Source of the DNA: UBA1366 sp047602575
GTDB lineage: Bacteria; Bacillota; Clostridia; Oscillospirales; Ruminococcaceae
Length of the DNA: 64,000 nucleotides
Assembly (NCBI GenBank): GCA_047602575.1
Contig: JASGGY010000003.1
Location: forward strand, 1,178,001-1,242,000
Direction of reading: 5' to 3'
Both the position numbers and the translations under genes were made by a program. Positions within the stretch are counted from its first letter, which is position 1, and every line of letters starts with the position of its first letter. The notes under the pieces were generated by a model. The model did not search any database. It had not been told where the DNA came from and saw only the letters and a program-made list of their open reading frames with translations. This document shows positions 34,232-42,483 of this stretch, piece by piece.

Positions 34232-35491
34232 ATGTCACTTCATGTAACCATGCACTCCGGACGCGTCGAGCAGACTACTTTTACGGAGGAAATGAAAAAG
34301 GAATACACGATTTTGATACCGGATATGCTGCCGATTCATTTTCAGCTGATTATGAAAATCTTCGGGCAGTATGGGTACAAAATGGAGCTTTTGCAGACCT
34401 CGACGCGCAACGTCATTGACGAGGGGCTGAAAAATGTTCATAATGATACGTGCTACCCCGCGCTGCTTGTCATCGGGCAGTTTATGGACGCGCTCAAAAG
34501 CGGGAAGTACGATGTAAATAAGACTGCGCTGCTGATTTCCCAGACCGGCGGCGGCTGCCGCGCGTCGAATTACCTGCACTTGCTGCGGAAATCGCTTTCG
34601 ACGACATTTCCGCAGGTGCCGGTGTTGTCGTTGAATTTCAGCGGGCTGGAGAAAAACCCCGCGTTCAAGCTGACCGTTCCGATTTCGGTGAAGCTTGTTT
34701 ACGCGGTGATGTACGGCGATATGCTGATGCTGCTTTACAACCAGTGCAAGCCCTATGAGCTGACCCCGAACGCGACGGACAAGATGCTTGAAAAGTGGGA
34801 AAAGCGCCTTGGCAATATGCTTGCGGCAAATAAGTTTTTCAACACCGCAAAGCACTACCGCGCGATTTTAAAGGACTTTGCTTCCATCCCGCGATCAAAG
34901 GAAAAGAAGCCGAAGGTCGGCATTGTCGGCGAGATTTATGTCAAATACTCGCCGCTTGCGAACAACCAGCTCAGCGATTTTCTGATTTCCGAGGGCTGCG
35001 AGCCGAATGTGCCGGGGCTGCTTGACTTTGTGCTTTACTGCGCCTCGGATGCGGTCAACGATGCGGCGCTTTACGGGGCAAAAAACAAGAAATCGCTCAT
35101 CTACGGCATCGGTTATGACGTGCTGTATAAATTCCAGAAGCAGCAGATCAAGGCGATCAAGGCGCACGGCGAATTTGAGCCGCCCCATGATTTTGAGCAT
35201 CTGCGGCATTATGCGGACAAGTATATTCATCAGGGTGTGAAAATGGGCGAGGGCTGGCTCATCACCGCGGAAATGGCAGCGCTTGCGGAAACCGGCACGG
35301 AAAACATCATCTGCACCCAGCCCTTCGGCTGTCTGCCCAACCACATTGTCGCGCGCGGTATGTCCCGCGTCATCAAGGAAGCCTACCCCCACGCGAACAT
35401 CGTCGCCATCGACTACGACCCGGGTGCTACCCGCGTCAATCAGGAAAACCGCATCAAGCTGATGCTTGCCAACGCGCGCAAGCCCAAATAG
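34232..35491 (+). CDS. 2-hydroxyacyl-CoA dehydratase-family protein (C-terminal half of the large activase)
   Basis: A 419-residue protein whose N terminus (EEMKKEYTILIPDM) and body (DTCYPALLVIGQFMDAL, QTGGGCRASNYLHLLRK, CTQPFGCLPNHIVARGM) match the HgdB/BcrC-like domain found at the C terminus of long activase proteins. Conserved Cys in DTCYP, GGGCRAS and FGCLPNH probably bind an Fe-S cluster. The ATG at 34232 has GAAAGG upstream. It lies 256 bases after the activase gene with a palindromic repeat between them, which suggests gene fission. Confidence 0.85.
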   Translation: MSLHVTMHSGRVEQTTFTEEMKKEYTILIPDMLPIHFQLIMKIFGQYGYKMELLQTSTRNVIDEGLKNVHNDTCYPALLVIGQFMDALKSGKYDVNKTALLISQTGGGCRASNYLHLLRKSLSTTFPQVPVLSLNFSGLEKNPAFKLTVPISVKLVYAVMYGDMLMLLYNQCKPYELTPNATDKMLEKWEKRLGNMLAANKFFNTAKHYRAILKDFASIPRSKEKKPKVGIVGEIYVKYSPLANNQLSDFLISEGCEPNVPGLLDFVLYCASDAVNDAALYGAKNKKSLIYGIGYDVLYKFQKQQIKAIKAHGEFEPPHDFEHLRHYADKYIHQGVKMGEGWLITAEMAALAETGTENIICTQPFGCLPNHIVARGMSRVIKEAYPHANIVAIDYDPGATRVNQENRIKLMLANARKPK

Positions 35492-35531
35492 CGGCGGCAT
35501 TCCGCACGGTTTCGTATATTTCAACAAATTC

Positions 35532-35560
35532 TTGACGCTAGCGCGGTAAAATGCTATACT
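35532..35560 (+). promoter_or_regulatory. Sigma-A promoter immediately before a mobile repeat
   Basis: TTGACG (35532-35537) and TATACT (35555-35560) are 17 bases apart. The repeat starts at 35566, at the expected transcription start, so any transcript of the downstream gene begins with the repeat. Confidence 0.75.
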
Positions 35561-35565
35561 ATATA

Positions 35566-35734
35566 CAGACTGAAGAAAAAGTATATGTTTATTTTTCGAG
35601 CGTTCCAATAGCATCACAAAGCAGCAAAGAAAAACAAAGGATGAACCATAAAACAATGGGTTTCCAAAGGGTACGTAGCTGCCGCGCACGGCAGCACGGG
35701 CGACGCCCTCTGACTAGGATTTATCTAAAGTCTG
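35566..35734 (+). repeat. Palindromic mobile repeat upstream of the C39-like gene
   Basis: It starts CAGACTGAAGAAAAAG and ends ATCTAAAGTCTG. It shares the TCACAAAGCAGC and AATGGGTTTCCAAAGGGTAC segments with the 40444-40635 copy. The central hairpin differs: instead of a simple CCAAAGGG palindrome it carries GCTGCC/GGCAGC, and a GGGCG/CGCCC unit follows. No clear target duplication is visible. Confidence 0.82.
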
Positions 35735-35817
35735 ATGTAATAAAATCCCGCTCGCCGGCTGGCAGGACAAAGCCGTTCCGCATAAGATGTAGGTAACCAT
35801 CATGCGGGAGGGATACG

Positions 35818-36489
35818 ATGCGCATTGATTTTTTGCCGATCAACCAGCATACCGACGACGGCGGCATACCGCTTCCCACGGGCTGTGAGGCGACCGCGCT
35901 CGCGGCTGTTCTGCGGTTTTATGGGGTCAACGCGAACAAGAACAGTTTAGCGGCGTTCCTGCCGCGCGGGGAAGCCGGTCTGACCGACCCGTCTTACGCC
36001 TTTGTGGGAAATCCCGCGCAGGCGGACGGCTCGTTCGGCGCGTATGTGCCGGTGCTTGCCGGTGCGGCTAGGGAGTTCCTGCGCGCGCGGGGTTTGGCGG
36101 AACACTTCACCGTGCGCGGTTTTTCCGATTTGACGCAGGCATTGCCGGAAGCAGTCCCGCTTTCCGGCGGGCTGTACATAAAAGAGCTTGCGGCGATTGT
36201 CGGCAAGGGCATCCCTGTGGCAGTCTGGATGACACGCGCCTGCGCCCCCCCGCACCCGACCGAGGTCTGGACGCTGCACCGCGGCGGAATTTTCACCGCC
36301 CCGGGAACGGGATTTTACACCGTGCGCTGGATTGCGCCCGAGCATTGCGCCGTTTTAACGGGCATTTCGGGCGGGTGGGTTTCCATCGCCGACCCTGACG
36401 GCGGGGTTGTGCGGGAATTTTCCATCAAGGAATTTGAAGCGGGCTACTGTGCGCTGGGTGCGCAGAGCCTGATGATACAAAGAAAGTAA
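35818..36489 (+). CDS. C39-like cysteine peptidase family protein
   Basis: A 223-residue protein with the papain-like C39 pattern: Cys23 in LPTGCEATALAAVLRFYG, His in APEHCAVLTG near residue 182, and Asp in IADPDGG. There is no signal peptide or membrane segment, so it is probably cytosolic or exported by another route. The ATG at 35818 follows GGGAGGGAT. It lies 26 bases before the GGDEF-EAL gene and may be cotranscribed with it. The substrate is unknown. Confidence 0.85.
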   Translation: MRIDFLPINQHTDDGGIPLPTGCEATALAAVLRFYGVNANKNSLAAFLPRGEAGLTDPSYAFVGNPAQADGSFGAYVPVLAGAAREFLRARGLAEHFTVRGFSDLTQALPEAVPLSGGLYIKELAAIVGKGIPVAVWMTRACAPPHPTEVWTLHRGGIFTAPGTGFYTVRWIAPEHCAVLTGISGGWVSIADPDGGVVREFSIKEFEAGYCALGAQSLMIQRK

Positions 36490-36515
36490 GACACCAAAAG
36501 GAAGGGAGCGTCGTC

Positions 36516-39014
36516 ATGAGCGGAAAAATCCAGTACCGGAAATTCTTCACCTCCGCGGGCGCTTTCTTCAACCGCATGGGCATCAAGAAAAAAATCACGC
36601 TGATTCTTCTGCTGGGCTTTGTTGTGCCGTCGATGGCGGTGATGACGCTGTTTGTCATGAGCGTTTACAACCAGATGACCGACCGCGAGGACACCCTCAT
36701 CGAAGGCGAAATGAAAAGCATCTCCCTTTCCGTGAAACAGGTCATCAGCAGCCTTGGCATGATCAGCGACGAATACGCCACCAACAAAGACATTGTTCGC
36801 GCGCTTGAAACCTACGGCTACAACGATTCGTACGAGTCGCTCGAGGATCTGCGCCGGCTGGACACCATGATGCTCAGCGACAAAAGCTCCCACGATTATA
36901 TCGCCAGCATCTCCGTTTATTGCGCAAATGACAATATTTTCACCACCGACTATCTGCGTAAAATCACGCCCGATGTGGAAGCTACCGCTTGGTATCAGCT
37001 GTTTGAGCAAAGCAGTCTGAACGCGATGCTGTGTGTGACGGGAACCGAAAGCGCCCCGCAGGTCACTTATCTGCGCCGGCTGAATATGCTCAACACCGGT
37101 ACGCAGAATTTCATCAAAATTGATCTTTCCGCCGCCGCCCTCAACACCGCCTGCCGCTCGGATGTGTTCGCCGACACAACCAACTACTTCTATCTCATCA
37201 GCGCCGACGGCATCACCGTGGCAAAAGGGCTCGACGGCATTGCGTCTGCACCGGACGGCGACCGGCTGACCTTCACCGACGCGCCCCTGCTTAACGGCTG
37301 GACGCTGCGGGTTTCTAAGAGCGAACACGTGCTGACCTCCGCGATGTCGCGCGGGCTGTTGATTCTGGGCGGAATGATCGTGTTTACGCTGGCGCTGACG
37401 ATGCTTTCGTTCCGGCTCATGACCTCGTCGATTGTCCGCCGCCTAGAATTCATTACGCATTCCATCAAGCAATCCGGCTCGTCCGAACCAACCCTCATCC
37501 GCGGCGACTTAGGGCGCGACGAAATCGGCGAGATTACCAAGCAATACAACAACATGATCGCCCGCACCAACGAGCTGATGGACGATCTGCGCAAGTCCAA
37601 CGCCGACGTACAGGATCTTCTGGCGGAGAAAACCGAAGCCTTTGCGCAGCTGTCGGAAGCCAACGAGGATCTTGCCGAGGCAAACGCCGAGCTGCTGCGT
37701 TCGCTCGACGACATCAACGAGCGCGACCAGCGCATCCGCTCCCTTGTTTACATGGACAGCCTGACCAAGCTTGACAACCGCTACGCCATCACCGGCTATA
37801 TCAAGGATATCCTGCGCAGCTGCGACGAGAATTACGTCTGCGCGCTGGCGTTTCTTGACATCGACGACTTTAAATATATCAACGATTCCTACGGGCACGA
37901 CGTGGGCGACGAGGTCATCAAAAAAGTCGCCGACATCCTCAGCGAAATCAAGAGCGATAAAATCAAGGTTGCCCGCATGGGCGGCGACGAGTTCCTGATA
38001 TTCTGCAGCGGCTATACGGAAATGATGATCATCCCCGTGGCGGAGCACATCCGCAGCCGCCTCAAGGACGCCATCACCATCGAGAGCGTCAACTTCCGCA
38101 TCAGCGTTTCCATCGGCATCGCGGTATATCCCTCTCAGGGCTTCACCATGCACGAGCTGACGAAAAAATCCGACATCGCCCTCTACCGCGCAAAAGAACT
38201 GGGCAAAGACCGCACCGTCGTTTTCACCGCGGAAATGAACGACGAGCTTAACCGTAAAATCCGCCTGCACGAGCTGATCCGCGCTGCCTATGAGGAGGAG
38301 CAGTTCTATCTGGTTTATCAGCCTTATTTCGACGCGGTTTCCGGAACGCCGCTGGGCTGTGAGGCGCTCATCCGCTGGCGCAGCGAAGCGATGCTGGATG
38401 TTTCCCCCTATGAGCTGATCAAAAATGTCGAGGAGATGGGACTGATCATCAGCCTTGGCGAATGGATTTTCATCCAAGCAGGTCTGTTTGCGAAAAAAAT
38501 CAACACCGCGCGCGAAACGCCCTTCCCCGTTTCCATCAACATCTCCGCGATTCAGCTGATGCAGCCGGATTTTGTTGAGCGCATCGCGGCGGCGGTGGCG
38601 CTTCATGAACTGGATCCCGGCTATATCTGTTTGGAAATGACCGAAACGGTGCTGATGAATTCCATCGAAAAAGGCTCTTATATCATCCACAAGCTACGCA
38701 GCATGGGCTTCGGCATCTCGCTTGACGACTTCGGCACGGGCTATTCGTCGCTGAAATACTTCAAGGATCTGCCGATTACGATTTTGAAAATCGACAAGGG
38801 CTTCATCGATCGCATCGCCGAAAACGCTTATGACCGCCAGCTGGTGGGAACGATGATTCTGCTTGCCCACAACAAATCCCTCGCCGTCATCGCCGAGGGC
38901 GTCGAGCATGAGCCGCAGCGCGAACAGCTTGTGAAGCTTGGCTGTGACAACATTCAGGGCTATCTGTTCAGCCGCCCCGTTCCCGAACAGACGCTTGAAG
39001 CCCTGCTGCAATGA
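36516..39014 (+). CDS. Membrane-bound GGDEF-EAL protein (diguanylate cyclase/phosphodiesterase)
   Basis: An 832-residue protein. Membrane helix 1 spans residues about 25-48. An extracellular sensor of about 225 residues follows, then helix 2 near 277-300, a HAMP-like linker and a coiled coil (about 345-405). The GGDEF domain has intact GGDEF at about 489-493 (RMGGDEFLIF), and the EAL domain has CEALIRW near 614-620 with DDFGTGYSSL and EGVEHE. Both active sites look complete, so it could both make and degrade c-di-GMP. The stop overlaps an ATG of the downstream solute-binding gene, which suggests that the two proteins work as a pair. Confidence 0.93.
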   Translation: MSGKIQYRKFFTSAGAFFNRMGIKKKITLILLLGFVVPSMAVMTLFVMSVYNQMTDREDTLIEGEMKSISLSVKQVISSLGMISDEYATNKDIVRALETYGYNDSYESLEDLRRLDTMMLSDKSSHDYIASISVYCANDNIFTTDYLRKITPDVEATAWYQLFEQSSLNAMLCVTGTESAPQVTYLRRLNMLNTGTQNFIKIDLSAAALNTACRSDVFADTTNYFYLISADGITVAKGLDGIASAPDGDRLTFTDAPLLNGWTLRVSKSEHVLTSAMSRGLLILGGMIVFTLALTMLSFRLMTSSIVRRLEFITHSIKQSGSSEPTLIRGDLGRDEIGEITKQYNNMIARTNELMDDLRKSNADVQDLLAEKTEAFAQLSEANEDLAEANAELLRSLDDINERDQRIRSLVYMDSLTKLDNRYAITGYIKDILRSCDENYVCALAFLDIDDFKYINDSYGHDVGDEVIKKVADILSEIKSDKIKVARMGGDEFLIFCSGYTEMMIIPVAEHIRSRLKDAITIESVNFRISVSIGIAVYPSQGFTMHELTKKSDIALYRAKELGKDRTVVFTAEMNDELNRKIRLHELIRAAYEEEQFYLVYQPYFDAVSGTPLGCEALIRWRSEAMLDVSPYELIKNVEEMGLIISLGEWIFIQAGLFAKKINTARETPFPVSINISAIQLMQPDFVERIAAAVALHELDPGYICLEMTETVLMNSIEKGSYIIHKLRSMGFGISLDDFGTGYSSLKYFKDLPITILKIDKGFIDRIAENAYDRQLVGTMILLAHNKSLAVIAEGVEHEPQREQLVKLGCDNIQGYLFSRPVPEQTLEALLQ

Positions 39015-39049
39015 CTGACCGGCAACGGACTGAGAAAGGACGGATGTTT

Positions 39050-40387
39050 ATGAAAAGCAAACGCAACTCGCCCGCCCATCTGATCAGAAAAGCCTTGTGC
39101 GGCGCCCTGTGCGCGGCGCTGTGCATAATTCCGAGCGCCTGTTCGCGCGGTGAAACGAACCCCGCCGCCTCTCAGACGGATTCCGGCGGCATCACCCTGC
39201 GCTTTGGCGGCAACGAATCCGCTTTCCCCGCGTCGGGCATCGTCCAGCAGCTCGCCGCCGATTACGAAAAGGAAACCGGCGTTCACATCAGCTTTGATAT
39301 CATCCCCGACGCGCAGTGGCGCGATCTGATTCAGTCCCAGCTCGCCGGCGGCACAGCGCCCGATATCTTTGTCGTCGACACCAACCCCATTTCGCTCAAT
39401 GAGATGGTCAATATGCAGGTCAACTGCATCGATTTAAGCAACGAGGAATTCATCGCGCGCCTGGACGCCAGTGTGATCCCCTCGATTTCCTATCAGGATA
39501 AAATCTACGGCATCACCTTTTCCGGCGAAAAGATCTGGATTTATACCTATAATAAAGCGCTGTTCGACAGCCTCGGCATCAAAGCGCCCACCACCTATGC
39601 CCAGCTCAAGGAAATCTCCCAGACCATCCTCGACGCCGGCGTCACCCCCATGTGGGAAGCGACCAACAACTCCTGGCATCAGGCGTTGCCCCTGTTTGAA
39701 TCCGGTCCGAATTACCAGCTAACCGACCCCGACATTTATGACAAGCTCAACGCCAACACCGCCGATATCCAGAACATTCCCGGGCTGAAAACCATCCTCA
39801 GTCAGCTGAAGGAATACTACGACCTCGGCTACATGGGCAGCACCGTGTTCGGCAACAACCTCAACGACGACATCGACGCGATCGCCGCCGGAAAAGTCGC
39901 CATGACACTCGAACTGCTCGGCTTCCCGCTCAAGGTCACGGACAAGTACCCCGAAATGACCGGCAAGCTCGGCATCTTCGTCATGCCGTGGAACGACAAC
40001 CAGACCTTGGGCATCAACCCCGCTTCCAACGCTTATTTCGGCAACATCCACAGCGATTATCCGGAGGAGATCAAAGCCTTCTTCCGCTTCCTCGCCCGCC
40101 ACGAAAACCTCGAGAAGCGCTTTGCGGGCGACCCGAGCGAGGTTTCCCTCTGCTGGAAGGAAGTTGAAAACCGCCTGCCGGAGGAATACCAGACCTACCT
40201 CTCCTCCCTCGACCGCGGAACGGTCATGCAGGCAGGCGTGAAATACATCGACCCGCAGTGGATGGAAGTCGGCAGCGACATTGAGGAGCTGTACGCCGGT
40301 CACCTCACCGTCGACGACGTACTCGAAAACCTCTCCCGCCGACGCGGCGAATACGCCGTCATCAGCGACGACTCCGCATGGAATTGA
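39050..40387 (+). CDS. Extracellular solute-binding lipoprotein, family 1 (sugar-type)
   Basis: A 445-residue binding protein. A basic and hydrophobic N terminus ends in a lipobox-like IIPSAC, so it is probably lipid-anchored. The body is typical of family 1 ABC sugar-binding proteins (ADYEKETGVHISFDI, GGTAPDIFVVD, AAGKVAMTLELLG). No ABC permease or ATPase gene is adjacent. I chose the ATG at 39050, with AAAGGA nine bases upstream; an earlier ATG at 39011 overlaps the stop of the GGDEF-EAL gene. The arrangement suggests it delivers a ligand signal to the extracellular domain of that enzyme rather than feeding a transporter. Confidence 0.9.
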   Translation: MKSKRNSPAHLIRKALCGALCAALCIIPSACSRGETNPAASQTDSGGITLRFGGNESAFPASGIVQQLAADYEKETGVHISFDIIPDAQWRDLIQSQLAGGTAPDIFVVDTNPISLNEMVNMQVNCIDLSNEEFIARLDASVIPSISYQDKIYGITFSGEKIWIYTYNKALFDSLGIKAPTTYAQLKEISQTILDAGVTPMWEATNNSWHQALPLFESGPNYQLTDPDIYDKLNANTADIQNIPGLKTILSQLKEYYDLGYMGSTVFGNNLNDDIDAIAAGKVAMTLELLGFPLKVTDKYPEMTGKLGIFVMPWNDNQTLGINPASNAYFGNIHSDYPEEIKAFFRFLARHENLEKRFAGDPSEVSLCWKEVENRLPEEYQTYLSSLDRGTVMQAGVKYIDPQWMEVGSDIEELYAGHLTVDDVLENLSRRRGEYAVISDDSAWN

Positions 40388-40420
40388 ACAAACACAGAAG
40401 TTTCTGAAGCAATGATTGAA

Positions 40421-40443
40421 AGCCTCCGCCAAGTGCGGGGGCT
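40421..40443 (+). repeat. Left copy of a duplicated terminator stem-loop
   Basis: AGCCTCCGC-CAAGT-GCGGGGGCT is a complete hairpin. It recurs with one mismatch at 40636-40658, on the other side of the mobile repeat. It lacks a T run here because the repeat follows directly. Confidence 0.85.
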
Positions 40444-40635
40444 CAGACTGAAGAAAAAGTATTTGCTCGTTTTTTGTGTCCTCGAAAAGAATCACAAAAC
40501 AGCAGCGAAAGCACAAATTGGCTAAGAAAAGCACATGATTATCTCAAAAACAATGGGTTTCCAAAGGGTACTTGTACCCTTTGGTGGGAGGTGTCGGAGG
40601 GCAACGCCCTCTGACTAGGGTTTATCTACAGTCTG
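40444..40635 (+). repeat. Palindromic mobile repeat (most complete copy)
   Basis: The 192-base element begins CAGACTGAAGAAAAAG and ends TTTATCTACAGTCTG, giving 7-base terminal inverted repeats. Inside lie TCACAAAACAGCAGCG, a CCAAAGGGTAC/GTACCCTTTGG hairpin and a GAGGGC/GCCCTC hairpin. It is flanked by 23-base direct repeats. There is no reading frame that could code for a transposase, so it would depend on one elsewhere. Confidence 0.88.
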
Positions 40636-40668
40636 AGCCTTCGCCAAGTGCGGGGGCTTTTACTTTTT
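40636..40668 (+). terminator. Intrinsic terminator of the solute-binding protein gene (right copy)
   Basis: AGCCTTCGC-CAAGT-GCGGGGGCT followed by TTTTACTTTTT. This copy kept the T tail, so it can still terminate, but now only after the inserted repeat has been transcribed. Confidence 0.85.
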
Positions 40669-40729
40669 CAGGAAAGTTATCGTTTTGTAATTTAAGCCGA
40701 AATTTTTGTAATTAATTTGTCATAAGGTC

Positions 40730-40758
40730 TTGCAATTGCGCGGAAAATGTGTTATGAT
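40730..40758 (+). promoter_or_regulatory. Sigma-A promoter of the NlpC/P60 gene
   Basis: TTGCAA (40730-40735) and TATGAT (40753-40758) are 17 bases apart. The leader of about 125 bases has small hairpins (AAATCG/CGATTT; CCCCC/GGGGG) but no riboswitch I can recognise. Confidence 0.7.
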
Positions 40759-40890
40759 GAATTTGTCGCTAAAAATCGCGCCGAATCGGTCGATTTTTTG
40801 GACAGTACCGTTTTTTGTACATAAGCCCCCTGCGCGGATACCGGCACGGGGGTTCCAATAAAACAGCAACTCGAAGGGAGCGTGGAGATT

Positions 40891-42234
40891 TTGTCAGCGG
40901 GAAAGACACTCAAACAGCTGCTTGCAGCATGCTGCGCGGCGGCGGTGGTGTGTGCGGTTTTTATCGGACCAGCACAGGAATGCGCACAACCCGTTCTGGT
41001 TTCGCAGGCGACGGATTTAGACGACAGCATCGCCGATTACCAGCAGCAGCTCAATGATATCCAGAATCAGAAGGACGCGCTTGATGCGAAGATTTCCGAT
41101 ACGGAAAACGACCTTGCGAAGGAGCAGGAGAATCAGGATTACCTCACCCAGCGCATCCAGCTGACCGAGGATTCCATGACCATCTTAAACCAACAGGTTA
41201 TTGATCTCGAGGATCGCATCGCGGATCTCGACACAAAGATTTCTGACAACGAAGCCTCGATTGACACGCAGAAAGAAAACATCAACAAAAAGCTTGACGA
41301 ATTCCGCCTGCGCCTGCGCACCATGTATGTGGCTGGGCAGGATTCCTACGCGGACATTGTGCTGGGGGCAAGTGACTTCTACGACGTGCTGATGCGTCTT
41401 GAACTTGTCAAGCGCGTAACCGGTCACGATGAGGAGCTTATCACCGGTCTGATTGATATGAAAAAACAGCTCGAAGCAACGCAGGTTCTGCTGGACGATC
41501 AGAAAACCGAAGTTGCCGCGGCGATGGCGGATTACACCACCCAGCTCGGCACACTCAACGACCAGCAGGACGAGCTGGAGGGCTTATACGCTAAAAGTCT
41601 TGATAATCAGGAACGCCTCGGACAGCTGTCGGAGGAATACGCCGACCAGCAGAGCGACCTCAACGACGACGAAGAAGACATCAGCGGAACGCTGACCGAC
41701 CTGAAAGCAAAGCGCGCGCGCGAAAAGGCAGAGGAAGCGGCAAGAAAAGCCCGCGAAGCCGCCGCGGAAGCCGCACGTAAACGCGCCGAAGCCCAAGCCC
41801 AGCAAAACGGCGGCTCAGGCTCGACAACGCCCGACAAGGATTATTCCAACGAGGTCAACCCGACCGGCGGTGTCGAAACCGTCATCGAATACGCAAAAAC
41901 CATGGTCGGCGGCGCGTATGTCTGGGCGGCGGCAACCCAGCGCGCAAGCGACTGCTCCGGGCTGACGATGCTGTGCTACTCCCAGATCGGCATCTACCTG
42001 CCGCACAAAGCATCCCTGCAGGTCAACTACGGACGTTCCGTAAGCTTTGACGAAATGCAGCCGGGCGACTTGATTTTCTACGGCTACGGCTCATATTCCA
42101 GCGTATACCACGTGTCGCTCTACATAGGCAACGGAAAAATCATCCATGCCGCCGATTACAGCGTGGGCATCATCGTTTCCAACGCCACCATGAGCTACAA
42201 CAACATCGTGGCAATCAAACGGCTGGTGGATTAA
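40891..42234 (+). CDS. Secreted coiled-coil NlpC/P60 peptidoglycan endopeptidase
   Basis: A 447-residue protein. A signal peptide is followed by a long coiled coil (about residues 35-290, heptads such as DLEDRIADLDTKISDNEASI), an Ala/Arg/Lys/Glu-rich linker, and a C-terminal NlpC/P60 domain with the catalytic Cys in ASDCSGLTMLCYSQIG and His in VYHVSLYIG. It resembles PcsB/CwlO-type hydrolases that cut stem peptides during growth or division, often under FtsEX control. The TTG at 40891, ten bases after AGGGAG, fits better than the GTG at 40882, which directly follows that site. Confidence 0.93.
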   Translation: MSAGKTLKQLLAACCAAAVVCAVFIGPAQECAQPVLVSQATDLDDSIADYQQQLNDIQNQKDALDAKISDTENDLAKEQENQDYLTQRIQLTEDSMTILNQQVIDLEDRIADLDTKISDNEASIDTQKENINKKLDEFRLRLRTMYVAGQDSYADIVLGASDFYDVLMRLELVKRVTGHDEELITGLIDMKKQLEATQVLLDDQKTEVAAAMADYTTQLGTLNDQQDELEGLYAKSLDNQERLGQLSEEYADQQSDLNDDEEDISGTLTDLKAKRAREKAEEAARKAREAAAEAARKRAEAQAQQNGGSGSTTPDKDYSNEVNPTGGVETVIEYAKTMVGGAYVWAAATQRASDCSGLTMLCYSQIGIYLPHKASLQVNYGRSVSFDEMQPGDLIFYGYGSYSSVYHVSLYIGNGKIIHAADYSVGIIVSNATMSYNNIVAIKRLVD

Positions 42235-42241
42235 TAAAAAC

Positions 42242-42274
42242 AAAAGCAGGACGCGAAAGTCCTGCTTTTATTTG
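42242..42274 (+). terminator. Intrinsic terminator of the NlpC/P60 gene
   Basis: AAAAGCAGGAC (42242-42252) pairs perfectly with GTCCTGCTTTT (42259-42269) around a GCGAAA loop, followed by TTTATTT. Confidence 0.9.
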
Positions 42275-42468
42275 TAGATAAACCCTTTCCCAAGGGGGAC
42301 TTTGCCCCCTCTGGACTCCCTTACCAAAGGGGGCATGCCCCCTTTGGTAACCCGTTGTTTTTGGGATTATACTTTTCTTTATTTAGCAGCTTTATTTTTG
42401 AGCTGCTGCTTTGTGATTCTTGTAGTGCATTCGGGAAATGAGCAAAAACTTTTTCATTTAAAATCTGG
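42274..42468 (-). repeat. Palindromic mobile repeat between the NlpC/P60 and hemolysin III genes
   Basis: Minus-oriented diverged copy: GTAGATAAACCC at one end, and GAGCAAAAACTTTTTC and CTGCTTTGTGATTCTTG toward the other. The core has AAGGGGGAC/GCCCCC and ACCAAAGGGGGC/GCCCCCTTTGGT hairpins. It starts immediately behind the terminator of one gene and ends 16 bases from the 3' end of the other. Confidence 0.82.
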
Positions 42469-42483
42469 TTCATTTTGCAACTG

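Noticed and set aside
40760..40890. c-di-AMP riboswitch upstream of the NlpC/P60 gene
   Set aside because: Such riboswitches often precede cell-wall hydrolases, but the leader is only about 125 bases and the conserved motifs are missing.
42274..42468. Target duplication around the repeat copy at 42.3 kb
   Set aside because: I compared both flanks and found no direct repeat longer than a few bases; the copy is diverged and any duplication has decayed or never existed.
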